DNA of 64,000 bases from Candidatus Melainabacteria bacterium (GCA_003258735.1 QHME01000007.1:20313-84312); one strand, 5' to 3'; positions 7,292-17,136 are shown, counted from the first letter of the stretch. Numbers and translations: made by a program. Notes: generated by a model not told the origin, from the sequence alone.

Positions 7292-8053
7292 ATGATGAAA
7301 TTTTGGAAAGACAGGGTGAACAAAGAAAAAAGCGGTTTTACCTTCTCTGAAGGTGCTACGCACTTTCTGAGTTCTGCTCGCCTTGGGTTTACTTTAGCTG
7401 AAACTTTAATCACCCTTGGAATAATCGGTGTAGTTGCGGCGATGACGATACCAAATCTAATAGCAACTCATCAGAAAAAACAAACAGTAGTAAAACTACA
7501 AAAAGCAATTTCTGTAATGAATCAAGCTTACAAACTTTCTTATGACGAGGTAGGCGAACCGTCAGTGACAGAAGCTTATAATATGGGGGCGAGTAAGTAT
7601 TTTTCAACATATTGGGCTCCTTACATAAAATCTGCAATCCTTTGTGACACTTATGCAAAATGTCATTATAAATCACAACATCCTTGGTCATTACCATCAG
7701 GGCAACCTAGTGATACGAGTGTAGTTTATGATAATAATAGAACTACATTTTATACAGCAGATGGGTTTTTATATGTTATATTTACTGCTAGTGGTCCGTC
7801 AATAGATAAATTATCTGCAAATAATTCTGTTTATGTAGATATAAACGGAGCGGAAGGTCCTAATAAATATGGGCGAGATGTGTTTGTTCTTAATCGTGTT
7901 GAAAAAGATGGTGGAGGAATCCAACCTAGAGGCTTATCTTCATCAAATGAAGATATTAATAGAAGTTGCTCAAAAACTGGAGATGGTCTTGCATGTGCAG
8001 AGAAAATCCGCCGTGCTGGTTGGAAAATCGAAAATGATTACCCTTGGAAATAA
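7292..8053 (+). CDS. Type IV pilin-like protein with long double-box leader
   Basis: Prepilin-like protein of 253 residues. The mature N-terminus begins F-T-L-A-E-T-L-I-T-L-G-I-I-G-V-V-A-A-M-T after a Gly, the class III signal cut by a PilD-type peptidase; the hydrophobic helix anchors it and packs the pilus core. The leader is unusually long (~32 residues) and contains a second box, F-T-F-S-E, followed by G-A-T-H-F. The C-terminal region has D-I-N-G-A-E-G-P-N-K-Y-G-R-D-V-F, a Cys pair and the ending Y-P-W-K, features shared with other pilins here. AAAGG precedes the ATG. It is divergent from an XRE gene. Confidence 0.88.
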   Translation: MMKFWKDRVNKEKSGFTFSEGATHFLSSARLGFTLAETLITLGIIGVVAAMTIPNLIATHQKKQTVVKLQKAISVMNQAYKLSYDEVGEPSVTEAYNMGASKYFSTYWAPYIKSAILCDTYAKCHYKSQHPWSLPSGQPSDTSVVYDNNRTTFYTADGFLYVIFTASGPSIDKLSANNSVYVDINGAEGPNKYGRDVFVLNRVEKDGGGIQPRGLSSSNEDINRSCSKTGDGLACAEKIRRAGWKIENDYPWK

Positions 8054-8056
8054 TCA

Positions 8057-8086
8057 TTGATATCTAACCTCATATTATGCTATAAT
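8057..8086 (+). promoter_or_regulatory. Sigma-70 promoter of the M16 protease gene
   Basis: TTGATA (8057-8062), an 18-base spacer, then TATAAT (8081-8086). It starts directly after the pilin-like gene and about 70 bases before the ATG at 8154. Confidence 0.65.
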
Positions 8087-8153
8087 TGTTTTATCATTGG
8101 CGCACCAGTATAAAAATTTGCCGACATACACGTATTTAGCGAGGAAAATATTA

Positions 8154-9485
8154 ATGAATAAAACTTTAGTGAAATATCCGTTTTTAACAAAAGAGGTAGA
8201 AATTTACGAAAGAGATAATGGTCATAAAATTGTCTTGGCTCACAAAGAAGGCGATATGGTCAATGTATCATCTTGGGTCAAAACAGGTTCTATAAATGAA
8301 AATAATGACAATAACGGCATTTCACACTTCCTTGAACATTTAATGTTCAAAGGCACAAACACATACAAAGTTGGTGAATTTGACCGAATGCTAGAGTCAA
8401 AAGGTGCAATCGTCAATGCTGCAACTTGGAAAGATTATACATTTTTCTATGTAACATTACCAAAAGGCATTGATAACAAGGATTTTGACTTAGCGGTTGA
8501 TTTGCATGCCGATATGATGATGAATCCTATTTTCCCAGCTGAAGAACTTGGTGCACCGTTTGATATAAACGACCACTCAGTGACAGACAAACGCGAACGT
8601 CACGTTGTTATTGAAGAAATCAGAATGAGGAAAGACCAACCTTGGACAAAAGTTTACAATGTTTGCAACAAAAACATGTACACAAATCACCCATATAAAC
8701 GTGATGTAATCGGTACTCCTGAAATTATTTCGCAATTAACAAGGGAAGATATTGATAACTATTATCGAAAATACTATACTCCAAAGAACGTTACAACGAT
8801 TATCGTTGGAGATTTTGACCACGAACAAGTATTAAAAACTCTTTGCGAAAAATTCGATTTTCCAAACAGAACTCAAGGCGAGAATCATGTAAATGCAATT
8901 GATTTGCCTGTATCTGAAACAAAATATGTGGAAACAAAAGCTAACGTAAACACATCATATTTGATGTTTGGTTGGCTCGGACCTTTGGCTAGAGAATTAA
9001 AAGCATCTATTTGTCTTGATTTAATCAGCATAATTTTTGGAGATGGCTCTAGTTCTCGTTTGCAACAAAATTTGGTAGAAAAATTGCCTGACAAAATCTT
9101 TAATATGATAGATTCTGAGCATTATCAATTTAAAGATGGCAACAATTTCTTTATTCAGGCAAACTTTAGACCTGATGCAAAAGACAAAGCGATTAAACTT
9201 GTAAAAGAAGAATTATCAAAACTTTTGACGGAAAGAATTACAGAAGAAGAACTTGCAAAAGCTAAAAAACGTACAAAATCGCGTTTTGCTTTTGCTGCAG
9301 AAACCGTATCTGAAATTGGCGAAACTATCGGTTATTATATGACAGTTTGCGATGACTTAAAATTAATAGAGGATTATTTGAGCGATTTAGACAGTATCAC
9401 AATTGAGGATTTGGAAGAAACTATTCGCAAATATTTATCAATTGACAATGCTGTTATTTCTGTTCTAGTTCCAGACGAGGCATAA
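8154..9485 (+). CDS. M16-family zinc metallopeptidase
   Basis: The 443-residue protein has the inverted zinc motif H-F-L-E-H (HxxEH) about 60 residues in, and the downstream Glu in V-I-E-E-I-R-M, the ligand set of pitrilysin and processing-peptidase relatives. Two M16 halves can be traced; only the first has the active site. No signal peptide is seen. The ATG at 8154 is chosen because GAGGAAAA lies just upstream; an upstream TTG at 8097 would add residues lacking family similarity. The DNA glycosylase gene follows after three bases, so the two are probably cotranscribed. Confidence 0.92.
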   Translation: MNKTLVKYPFLTKEVEIYERDNGHKIVLAHKEGDMVNVSSWVKTGSINENNDNNGISHFLEHLMFKGTNTYKVGEFDRMLESKGAIVNAATWKDYTFFYVTLPKGIDNKDFDLAVDLHADMMMNPIFPAEELGAPFDINDHSVTDKRERHVVIEEIRMRKDQPWTKVYNVCNKNMYTNHPYKRDVIGTPEIISQLTREDIDNYYRKYYTPKNVTTIIVGDFDHEQVLKTLCEKFDFPNRTQGENHVNAIDLPVSETKYVETKANVNTSYLMFGWLGPLARELKASICLDLISIIFGDGSSSRLQQNLVEKLPDKIFNMIDSEHYQFKDGNNFFIQANFRPDAKDKAIKLVKEELSKLLTERITEEELAKAKKRTKSRFAFAAETVSEIGETIGYYMTVCDDLKLIEDYLSDLDSITIEDLEETIRKYLSIDNAVISVLVPDEA

Positions 9486-9488
9486 CTA

Positions 9489-10082
9489 ATGACAACCGAA
9501 TTTGATGAAAAACTTGAAGAAGTTAGACTAAAATGTTTGCACTGTAACAAATGTTCCCTGTGCCAAACTCGGACAAATTCGGTATTTTCAGCAGGTGTTC
9601 CAAATTCTAAATTAATGCTCATCGGTGAAGCTCCAGGGTATTATGAAGATATGAAAGGTGAACCTTTTGTAGGGAAAGCCGGACAGCTTTTAGATAAAAT
9701 ATTGGGTTGTGTCGGATTTTCAAGAAAAGAAAATATCTATATTTGTAATACCCTAAAATGCCGTCCACCTGAAAATCGGGACCCTCTACCGGAAGAAAAA
9801 GCCGCTTGTTGGGAATATTTAAATGCTCAAATTGAAACCCTAAAACCACGCATAATTTTGCTTTGTGGAAGAGTTGCGGTGCAATCTTTTATTGACACAA
9901 AACTTGGAATTACAAAACTTCGCGGAAAATGGTTTGAAGGACCTAATTTTAGCAAAATGATGCCAATTTTTCACCCATCGTATTTATTGAGAAATGACAG
10001 CCGAGAAAAAGGTTCACCAAAATGGCTTATGTGGCAAGATATAAAAGAAGTCCGCAGAGTCTACGACCAAATGCAGGGATAA
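9489..10082 (+). CDS. Uracil-DNA glycosylase, family 4 (Fe-S type)
   Basis: Removes uracil from DNA in base-excision repair. The 197-residue protein shows motif A, G-E-A-P-G-Y-Y-E-D, followed by G-E-P-F-V-G-K-A-G-Q-L-L-D, and motif B, H-P-S-Y-L-L-R. Cysteines near the N-terminus (C-L-H-C-N-K-C-S-L-C) and the later C-N-T-L-K-C-R-P-P segment fit the 4Fe-4S cluster of family 4 enzymes. It starts three bases after the M16 gene. Confidence 0.95.
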   Translation: MTTEFDEKLEEVRLKCLHCNKCSLCQTRTNSVFSAGVPNSKLMLIGEAPGYYEDMKGEPFVGKAGQLLDKILGCVGFSRKENIYICNTLKCRPPENRDPLPEEKAACWEYLNAQIETLKPRIILLCGRVAVQSFIDTKLGITKLRGKWFEGPNFSKMMPIFHPSYLLRNDSREKGSPKWLMWQDIKEVRRVYDQMQG

Positions 10083-10088
10083 TGGCGC

Positions 10089-10172
10089 GGTATTTTTAAT
10101 AATTCCAGAATGACAATATTTTTTACTATTTCTTTTTCCAATTTTAGGCATGCCATGCTCGTTAAAAATACC
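10089..10172. repeat. 84-bp element with perfect 11-bp terminal inverted repeats
   Basis: Ends GGTATTTTTAA (10089-10099) and TTAAAAATACC (10162-10172) are exact inverted repeats. No coding frame and no clear target-site duplication are seen. It may be a small mobile-type element or an extended hairpin. The remainder of the 10083-10348 gap is very AT-rich with nothing else recognisable. Confidence 0.5.
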
Positions 10173-10348
10173 AACACATTGCTATATATTAAGTTTTATT
10201 AAGATGAATTATCATGCAAAACGCAGACTGGGCAAGGGTTTAAAAAATTAGTATATATTTTATAGATAAAAAATAGCACTTTTTATATACTCAAATTTTT
10301 TATATATATGTAAGCAATGAGCGACTAGATTAGCAAAAAGGAGAATAT

Positions 10349-10537
10349 ATGGCGAGAGTATTAATTTCAATGCCCGAAGAATTTTTGAACAGAATTGACC
10401 AAGTTGCAGATGGTGAAAATCGTTCTAGAAGTGAATTAATTCGTGAGGCATTAAGAACCTACATTTACAAACAAAAAATCAAAGAATCTACAGGCGCATT
10501 GCAAAATGCTAATCTGTTGGAATCATTGTTGAGTTAA
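10349..10537 (+). CDS. Ribbon-helix-helix (CopG-type) DNA-binding protein
   Basis: The 62-residue protein begins with the beta strand A-R-V-L-I-S-M-P-E-E-F and continues with helices containing R-S-R-S-E-L-I-R-E-A-L-R, the CopG/Arc fold. AAAAAGGAG lies just before the ATG. No toxin gene follows, so it is not an obvious antitoxin; the next gene is convergent beyond a terminator. It may be a free-standing repressor. Confidence 0.88.
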   Translation: MARVLISMPEEFLNRIDQVADGENRSRSELIREALRTYIYKQKIKESTGALQNANLLESLLS

Positions 10538-10580
10538 TCAGCGGTAAGGAAAAAGGCGAAAAGATTTGGGATAAACAATT

Positions 10581-10607
10581 GCAGCCCTCGTTTGAGAGCT
10601 GCTTTTT
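10581..10607 (+). terminator. Intrinsic terminator after the ribbon-helix-helix gene
   Basis: Hairpin GCAGCCCTC-GTTT-GAGAGCTGC with one mismatch, followed by TTTTT. It lies between convergent genes. Confidence 0.8.
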
Positions 10608-10614
10608 GTTGTAA

Positions 10615-11379
10615 TTATTTCCAAGGATAACTTTTATCAATTCGCCAACCTGCACGTTTTATTTTTTCAGCACAACATTCTCCGGTACCGGATTTTGAGC
10701 AATTTCTATCAACTTGTGCATTCGTAAATGAAGAATATGCAGGCACTACTACTCCGCCTTTTTCACCATCAATTTTTCGTTCTAACATAAAAATATCTTT
10801 CCCCATAGTGTTTGGTTTAGCTGTACCATTTATGTCTACATAAACAGAATTTACCGTAACTGTAGAATCGTCGCTGCCACCAGTATATGTCACAACAATA
10901 TAGAAAAAGCCATCCATAGATGTAAAAGCGACTCTGGCATCACTTGTATGTACAGCAAGTCCATAAGGCGAGCCATTTGTCATTTTCCATTGCGGATATG
11001 CGCCATAGCCACACCCTTCAACACTACAAAGTGACTGTACTTTTATATATGGTGCCCAAAATTTGTCAAAATAATTTTGAGCACCCAACGTACGTGCTTC
11101 TTCTGCCGTAACTTCACCAACATCATCATAAGCTAAACGATAAGCCTGATTCATAACAGAAATAGCCTTTTGTAGTTTTACTACAGTTTGTTTTTTCTGA
11201 TGAGTAGCTATTAAATTTGGTATTGTCATTGCCGCAACAACACCGATTATTCCAAGGGTAATTAATACCTCCGCTAATGTAAAACCAAATTTCACTTTAG
11301 TTTGTTGCGAATTTACATTCGTAGCACCTTTTGATAGGATAAATCTTCGTTTTAAATTAGACCATCTTTTGTTATACAT
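10615..11379 (-). CDS. Type IV pilin-like protein with long double-box leader
   Basis: Paralogue of the protein encoded at 7292. After a 32-residue leader the mature part begins F-T-L-A-E-V-L-I-T-L-G-I-I-G-V-V-A-A-M-T. The leader holds a second box, F-I-L-S-K, followed by G-A-T-N-V. The segment after the hydrophobic helix (H-Q-K-K-Q-T-V-V-K-L-Q-K-A-I-S) is nearly identical to that of 7292, and the C-terminus has D-I-N-G ... G-K-D-I-F and ends Y-P-W-K. The ATG at 11379 is chosen over one at 11430 because AGAAAGG-TTTGAT precedes it, as at 7292. It is divergent from a small HTH-like gene. Confidence 0.88.
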   Translation of the reverse strand: MYNKRWSNLKRRFILSKGATNVNSQQTKVKFGFTLAEVLITLGIIGVVAAMTIPNLIATHQKKQTVVKLQKAISVMNQAYRLAYDDVGEVTAEEARTLGAQNYFDKFWAPYIKVQSLCSVEGCGYGAYPQWKMTNGSPYGLAVHTSDARVAFTSMDGFFYIVVTYTGGSDDSTVTVNSVYVDINGTAKPNTMGKDIFMLERKIDGEKGGVVVPAYSSFTNAQVDRNCSKSGTGECCAEKIKRAGWRIDKSYPWK

Positions 11380-11503
11380 ATCAAACCTTTCTCTTATAGT
11401 TAAAACAAAATAAATTATAGTGCAAAGCATGATAATTATAGTTAATTAGCTATAATATGTCAACATCCTTGAGTTTGACTAAAAGAGAGATTAACATAAA
11501 TAA

Positions 11504-11737
11504 ATGGACTATAAGTTTGAAAATATTAAAATAATTGATTTTATAAAAACTCTAACCGTTTGCAAAGGTACTTCACTAAGAAAACTGGTCGCAAAACTCG
11601 CAACACAAAAAGGAGCAAGCGACTGTTACTCCAATTTTTATGCAAAATTAAAAAAAGAAACTATCAAATTTTCCGAAATTGCAGACATCGCAGATACTCT
11701 AGGTTATGAAATTATTTTTAAAGACAAAAACCTTTAA
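11504..11737 (+). CDS. Small HTH-like DNA-binding protein
   Basis: The 77-residue product has S-L-R-K-L-V-A-K-L, then F-Y-A-K-L-K-K-E-T-I-K-F-S-E-I-A-D-I-A-D-T-L-G-Y. This pattern resembles short Cro-like domains whose last helix reads I-A-D-x-L-G-Y. The fold call is moderate. It lies divergent to the pilin gene at 11379 with 124 bp between, and convergent with the broken permease, three bases away. It may regulate the pilin gene. Confidence 0.6.
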   Translation: MDYKFENIKIIDFIKTLTVCKGTSLRKLVAKLATQKGASDCYSNFYAKLKKETIKFSEIADIADTLGYEIIFKDKNL

Positions 11738-11740
11738 TTC

Positions 11741-13309
11741 TTATTCTTTAGGAGCTTTGCGAATTATTCTACCACGTTCTTCTAATCTTTTTTGCTTGTA
11801 GCCGTAAAATGCATAAATCAATACACCAACCAACAACCAAATCAAGAAATATCCTGATGAAGTTTTTAATGTTTTCAAAGAGTATGCGATTAATATTCCA
11901 CAAATCAAGATTCCGAGTAGTGGAAACCAAGGACAGAACGGAACTTTAAATGGTCTGTGTCTATCAGGAGCAGTTTTTCGCAAAATCAAAACTGCCAAAC
12001 AGATAATTACAAATGAAGTAAATGTCCCAAAGTTACACAATGCTGCAGAAATATTCAAATCCATAAACAATCCGCAAACAATTACGACGATACCAGAAAT
12101 CCAAGTCATAACATGCGGAGTTCTATATTTTTTGTGAATCAATCTCCAAGATTTTGGTAAAAATCTGTCACGACTGATTGCATATAAAATTCTTGTTGTT
12201 CCCAACTGATAAATTAACAATACAGAAGTCAAAGCACATAACGCACCAACAGAAATCAAACCTGCAAACCAATTTTTGCCTACAAAACTCATTGCATGTG
12301 CAATTGGAGCTTGAATATCGATTCTTTCAATAGGAACAATACCTGTCAAAACAAGAGCTACACATACATACAAAATTGTACAAATAACAAGAGTTCCCAA
12401 AATCGCAACAGGCAAATCTCTTTGCGGATTTTCTGTTTCTTCTGCGGTTGTTGAAATCGCATCAAATCCAATATAAGCAAAGAATATCAAAAATGCACCC
12501 ATGATAACACCTGATGGGTCTTGTGGGAAAAACGGAGTCCAGTGCTCAGGTTTTACATAAAATGCGCCAACTACAATGAATGACAAAATCATGAACATAT
12601 TAACACCGACCATGATACTTGCAACACGAGTTGATTCTTTTACACCTCTAATTAGCAACAATGTCAAAGCTAAAACGATAGCAACAGCAGGTAGATTCAC
12701 CGCAAAAGGAATATGTCCGAACAAATACGGAACTTTGTCATGGATATCCCAGTTATTGTTATTACATAAAGTAACCATTGTTCGATAATCATATCTTAAC
12801 CACAAAGGGAAATTTACAATAAAATTAGGTAAATACTGTTTGAAACCTTTTAAAAATTGGATAAAATACCCTGTCCATGCACTTGCTACAGTGATATTAC
12901 CAATTGCGTATTCCAGCATCAAAATCCAACCAACCATCCATGCCATAAATTCGCCCATCGTAGCATAGGTATAAGTATACGCACTACCAGCCACAGGAAT
13001 CATAGCTGCAATTTCGGAATAACAAAGCGCCGAAAATACACACGCAACAGCAGCCAAAACCATTGATATTACAATAGCCGGCCCTGCTCATGCACTTTCT
13101 GCACTACCAGTAATTGCAGTACCGATGATTGTAAAAATTCCGGTACCAACAACTGCTCCTATACCAATGATTATAAGGTCAAAAACATTTAAAGTCTTTT
13201 TTAACTCTGAACGCTTACTTGTATTAAGCAAGTCGTCCATACTTTTCTTTTTAAATATATTTCGGCTAATCTGTTTTAAATCCATAGTCCTAATTTTCAC
13301 TCGTTCCAT
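11741..13309 (-). pseudogene. Amino acid permease (APC family) interrupted by an in-frame TGA
   Basis: The reading frame from 13309 (or the ATG at 13285) to 11741 encodes a full ~12-span APC transporter close to the neighbour at 13290-14873, except for one TGA at 13088-13090. The upstream part is 73 residues; the frame then continues unbroken, with an ATG at 13063 inside the second span. The paralogue has GGA (Gly) at the matching codon followed by the same A-G-P-A, so one G-to-T change explains the stop. Everything else is intact, which implies a very recent lesion, readthrough, or an assembly error. TGA is a normal stop elsewhere. If translated in full it would import an amino acid. It follows the paralogue with a 20-base overlap. 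Confidence 0.8.
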
Positions 13310-14873
13310 GTACTATTTCTTTATGTATTCTGTTTTCATTGTTTCTGTTTTTGATAAATCCGTATAGTAAATATATAATTGCACCAACGCCTAACCAAAC
13401 AGGGAACAACAATGCGGAACTGCCAGCTTGAGATGATTTATAAATCATCAAACCACCGCAACAAATTATACCCAAAGCCGGTGTCACAGGTGAAAACGGA
13501 ACTTTAAACGGTCTTGGTCTTTTTGGGTCAGTGTGACGCAAAATCAAAACAGCAACACAAACAATAATGAATGACGTAAATGTACCGTAGTTACAAAGTT
13601 CTGCTGCAACATCCAAATTCAACGTCAAAATACCAACTACTGCCAATATTCCAACTGTCCAAGTCAACAATGCCGGAGTTTTATATTTAGGGTCTAGCTT
13701 TTGGAATCGTTTTGAAATGAAGTGGTCACGGCTCATAGCAAACAATATTCTTGTTGCTGCCATTTCCAAAACCAATAACACAGAAGTCAAACCAGCAAGT
13801 GAACCAACAGAAATCAGTCCAGCAGCCCAATTTTGTTTAGCCTGCATCATACAATATGCCATTGGAGCTTTCAAAAAGTCTAGCGGAACTGGACCACTTG
13901 TATTTTGCATACCTGTTAATACAAGCGCAACCAATACATACACTATAGTTGTTATTACCAAAGAACCAATAATACCTATTGGTAAATCTTTTTGCGGATT
14001 TTTGCATTCTTCGGCAGCAGTTGCCAAAGCATCAAATCCGATATAAGCAAAGAATATTAAAAACGCACCAGCAAAGATACCTTCTGCACCGTGTGGAGCA
14101 AATGGTGTCCAGTTTTCAGGTCTGACAAAAAACGCACCAGCTAAAATAAACAAACCGATAACCGCAAGTTTGATGAATACCATTAAACCCGCCATTTTAG
14201 CCGAATCTTTTGTACCTTTAACCAAGATTGCTGTAATTAACAACACAATCAAAATCGCAGGTAAATTTATGCAAATCGGCATACCAAAAAGTGTTGGAAC
14301 ATGTATATCAGGGTTTTCTGAAACAAGTTTACCTACTGAAAACACATCATTAGTCAACCAAACAGGCGGATGAGCAAGCCAAGCAGGCAACACTTTGTCA
14401 AAACCTGCCATAAACTGTACAAAATGGTTTGACCAAGCACACGCAACAGCAATAAAACCAATTGCGTATTCAAGCATCAAAACCCAACCTACCATCCAAG
14501 CGGCAAATTCACCTAATGTTGCAAAGGTATAAGTATAAGCACCACCTGCAACAGGAATCATTGTTGCAAATTCTGAATAGCATAAAGCTGAAAAAATACA
14601 GGCAATTGCGGCAATAATCATTGATACAACAAGCGCAGGCCCTGCTCCTACAGAAGAACCATCAGCTCCACCAGCTGCGGCAATACCGACAACGGCAAAA
14701 ATACCTGAACCAATAATTGCACCTACACCTAATACAATCAAATCAACAACACCCAAAGTTTTTTCCAACCCTTGAGCCTTTGCTTCAGCAAGCATTTCAT
14801 CAGGAGCTTTAATCCTTGTAATATTTCTCAAAAAACTTCTGGTAAATGTCGCTCTGTTAAATTTCTCAGCCAT
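13290..14873 (-). CDS. Amino acid permease (APC superfamily, CAT/YfnA-like)
   Basis: Integral-membrane transporter of 527 residues with about 12 hydrophobic spans. The N-terminal V-D-L-I-V-L-G-V-G-A-I-I-G-S-G-I-F is the APC helix 1 motif, and F-F-A-Y-I-G-F-D-A-L-A-T-A-A-E-E matches the cationic or branched amino acid group. The substrate cannot be fixed. The C-terminal tail is charged. A tandem paralogue overlaps its end by 20 bases. It starts about 60 bases from the end of glyQ on the same strand, so a shared transcript is possible. Confidence 0.92.
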   Translation of the reverse strand: MAEKFNRATFTRSFLRNITRIKAPDEMLAEAKAQGLEKTLGVVDLIVLGVGAIIGSGIFAVVGIAAAGGADGSSVGAGPALVVSMIIAAIACIFSALCYSEFATMIPVAGGAYTYTFATLGEFAAWMVGWVLMLEYAIGFIAVACAWSNHFVQFMAGFDKVLPAWLAHPPVWLTNDVFSVGKLVSENPDIHVPTLFGMPICINLPAILIVLLITAILVKGTKDSAKMAGLMVFIKLAVIGLFILAGAFFVRPENWTPFAPHGAEGIFAGAFLIFFAYIGFDALATAAEECKNPQKDLPIGIIGSLVITTIVYVLVALVLTGMQNTSGPVPLDFLKAPMAYCMMQAKQNWAAGLISVGSLAGLTSVLLVLEMAATRILFAMSRDHFISKRFQKLDPKYKTPALLTWTVGILAVVGILTLNLDVAAELCNYGTFTSFIIVCVAVLILRHTDPKRPRPFKVPFSPVTPALGIICCGGLMIYKSSQAGSSALLFPVWLGVGAIIYLLYGFIKNRNNENRIHKEIVHGTSEN

Positions 14874-14935
14874 TTATTTTCCTTATAATTGCATAGCAAA
14901 AATGCTACTACTACTTCCACTATCAATGTGCAAAT

Positions 14936-15826
14936 TTACACAAGTGCGTTTTCTTTTTGGCAAAGAGGGAATCCCATTGCCTCTCTTTGTTCTACATATA
15001 ATCTTGCTACAGCAGATGCCATCGTTCTGACTCTACCTATGAAGTTGTTTCTTTCGTCTTTACTGATTACACCATGCGCATCAAGCAAGTTGAAAGTATG
15101 AGAACACTTCAAAACATAATCATAAGCAGGTAAAACCAACTTTGATTTCAAACAATTATCAACTTCTTTTTGATATAAATCAAACATTGTAAACAATGAA
15201 TCTGTATCTGAAACTTCAAAATTATATTTTGATTGTTCGATTTCATTTTGTAAATAAATATCGCCGTATTTTAACGTATCATTCCACATAATATCGTATA
15301 CAGATTCTTTATTTTGAAGATACATTGCAATACGTTCCAACCCATAAGTCAACTCAAGTGCCACAGGTTTAATTTCGACACCACCGACTTGCTGAAAGTA
15401 TGTAAATTGAGTAATTTCCATACCATCAAGCCACACTTCCCAACCAACACCGGCAGCACCTAATGTTGGAGATTCCCAGTTATCTTCTACAAATCTCACA
15501 TCATGCTGAGTTAAATCAATCCCCATAGCCTCCAAACTTTTCAAATAAAGCTCTTGAGCATTATCTGGTGATGGTTTCAAGATAACTTGAAACTGAAAAT
15601 AGTGACCTAATCTGTTAGGGTTTTCACCATAACGAGCATCGGTCGGTCTTCTGCAAGGCTCAATCATTGCAGTGTTCCAAGGTTCAGGTCCCAATGAACG
15701 CAAAAAAGTCGCAGGGTTCATTGTAGATGCACCTTTTTCAATGTCATAAGGTTGTTGAATTATACAACCGTAATCTGACCAAAATTTTTGTAAATTAAAA
15801 ACTAGTTCTTGAAAATTTAGCGCCAT
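14936..15826 (-). CDS. glyQ: Glycyl-tRNA synthetase alpha subunit
   Basis: Class II aminoacyl-tRNA synthetase subunit of the bacterial alpha2-beta2 enzyme. The 296 residues carry the family-specific start [12 protein letters not shown], then [25 protein letters not shown], and D-D or [13 protein letters not shown]. The beta subunit gene is not in the window, so the pair is split. Length is normal. Confidence 0.97.
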   Translation of the reverse strand: MALNFQELVFNLQKFWSDYGCIIQQPYDIEKGASTMNPATFLRSLGPEPWNTAMIEPCRRPTDARYGENPNRLGHYFQFQVILKPSPDNAQELYLKSLEAMGIDLTQHDVRFVEDNWESPTLGAAGVGWEVWLDGMEITQFTYFQQVGGVEIKPVALELTYGLERIAMYLQNKESVYDIMWNDTLKYGDIYLQNEIEQSKYNFEVSDTDSLFTMFDLYQKEVDNCLKSKLVLPAYDYVLKCSHTFNLLDAHGVISKDERNNFIGRVRTMASAVARLYVEQREAMGFPLCQKENALV

Positions 15827-15999
15827 AACATAAATCCAATATTGTACTATCTACACTCGTTTATTTATCGTATTACGGACATAGTATAATTTCAACTTAT
15901 ATGTAACATTTGTAACAAATAGAAGAATACAGAAAATGTCATCCTGAAAGGATTAAAAATCTTGCCAACATGTTTGACTTAGATAATGACATTAAATTG

Positions 16000-16908
16000 C
16001 TATCCTGCAGCAACAAATTGCGCCAACAATTCAGGGAATTTGTTAATCAAAGAATCTGCAAATTTTTCTGTATCAATTTGAGTCGTTACAATAGACAACA
16101 AATCCTGCGGAAGTTGAGTAATCATTTTTTGCAAATATTCAGGCTTAATTACCCTCATTGCCTTTACTGTATCTTCCTTATCGCGTTCTCGATTTATGAT
16201 ATGCGTATAAGCATCTGTACTAAATTTTTCAAACAATTTTGGCTCTTGATTTGTCATAAGATATGTCAATTCACGCTTTTGTGCAGGCTGTAAATTCGTT
16301 ATGGCATTTTTATAATCTTGATCACCAAATTGTCCGATTTGAAGAATCAATTCATTTGAATTTCCTTGAGCCTCTTCCCCTGTAATACTTTCTACAATTT
16401 GTTGTAAATACATCTCAGGAATAGATTTCAAGTTTTCCAAAATTCGTTCTTTATCCGTATCAAAATCGGTCAAAACATTATCAAGTTCTTTTTCCGGCAT
16501 AAATTCAATTACTTGCTCTTGTGAAAACATCTCCATAACAGTTTTTACAAGTTCTTCTTTTGGAATATGTTTCATCAATTCAAGCAAACTATCTTGAGTA
16601 AAATAATTCAAACCCTGTACCAAATCATCTTGTTCTAGCATTGGAACAAGTTTTTCAAGTTGAGAAGATGTCATTGCCTGCATAATTGTCAATTTATTTT
16701 CCGGATCGGCAAGTTGAAAGAGTTCAGTCAACATATTTACATCAGTAAACATATCCGCAGCTAATTGAATAGCCTCCTGATTTCCTGCCGCAGCCTCAGC
16801 TTTGACAATTTCATCAACAGTCATGTTTTCATAGGTCTGCATCCTGATTTCAGGAATATTCAACCGTCTTTGGATATATGATAAATCTGCATTTATCGCA
16901 ATTGACAT
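16000..16908 (-). CDS. Helical-repeat protein resembling MgtE-N/FliG-type superhelices
   Basis: The 302-residue soluble protein is made of short amphipathic helices in repeats such as L-L-E-L-M-K-H-I-P-K-E-E-L-V and V-I-E-F-M-P-E-K-E-L. This recalls the MgtE N-terminal domain and the FliG middle domain, but the resemblance is by eye only and no MgtE channel domain is present. No signal peptide or membrane span. The ATG at 16908 has GAGG six bases upstream; an in-frame TTG twelve bases earlier overlaps that site. It stands alone. The function is unknown. Confidence 0.6.
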   Translation of the reverse strand: MSIAINADLSYIQRRLNIPEIRMQTYENMTVDEIVKAEAAAGNQEAIQLAADMFTDVNMLTELFQLADPENKLTIMQAMTSSQLEKLVPMLEQDDLVQGLNYFTQDSLLELMKHIPKEELVKTVMEMFSQEQVIEFMPEKELDNVLTDFDTDKERILENLKSIPEMYLQQIVESITGEEAQGNSNELILQIGQFGDQDYKNAITNLQPAQKRELTYLMTNQEPKLFEKFSTDAYTHIINRERDKEDTVKAMRVIKPEYLQKMITQLPQDLLSIVTTQIDTEKFADSLINKFPELLAQFVAAG

Positions 16909-17136
16909 AGAAAACCTCAAATTCTCTCTTTTATATATTAACGTATATTTTTTATTGAAATTTCTGTACTTTTAAAAACTTTTACAAAAAGTAATATATC
17001 CTGATTTTCACCTGATAGTGTAGATTTTACACCATCTAAAAATATAAACTTTTGTAAAATTTTCACTCATTTTGTAACAAAAATTTAGAAAAATATACTT
17101 TATATATATAAGGGAAAAATATAAGGAATCAGAAAA

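Noticed and set aside
10349..10537. Toxin-antitoxin pair with the ribbon-helix-helix protein as antitoxin
   Set aside because: No toxin-sized gene adjoins on the same strand; a terminator follows.
13088..13090. TGA read as Gly (genetic code 25)
   Set aside because: TGA ends the YihY gene and the DUF805-type gene at 29751, so it is a normal stop in this genome.
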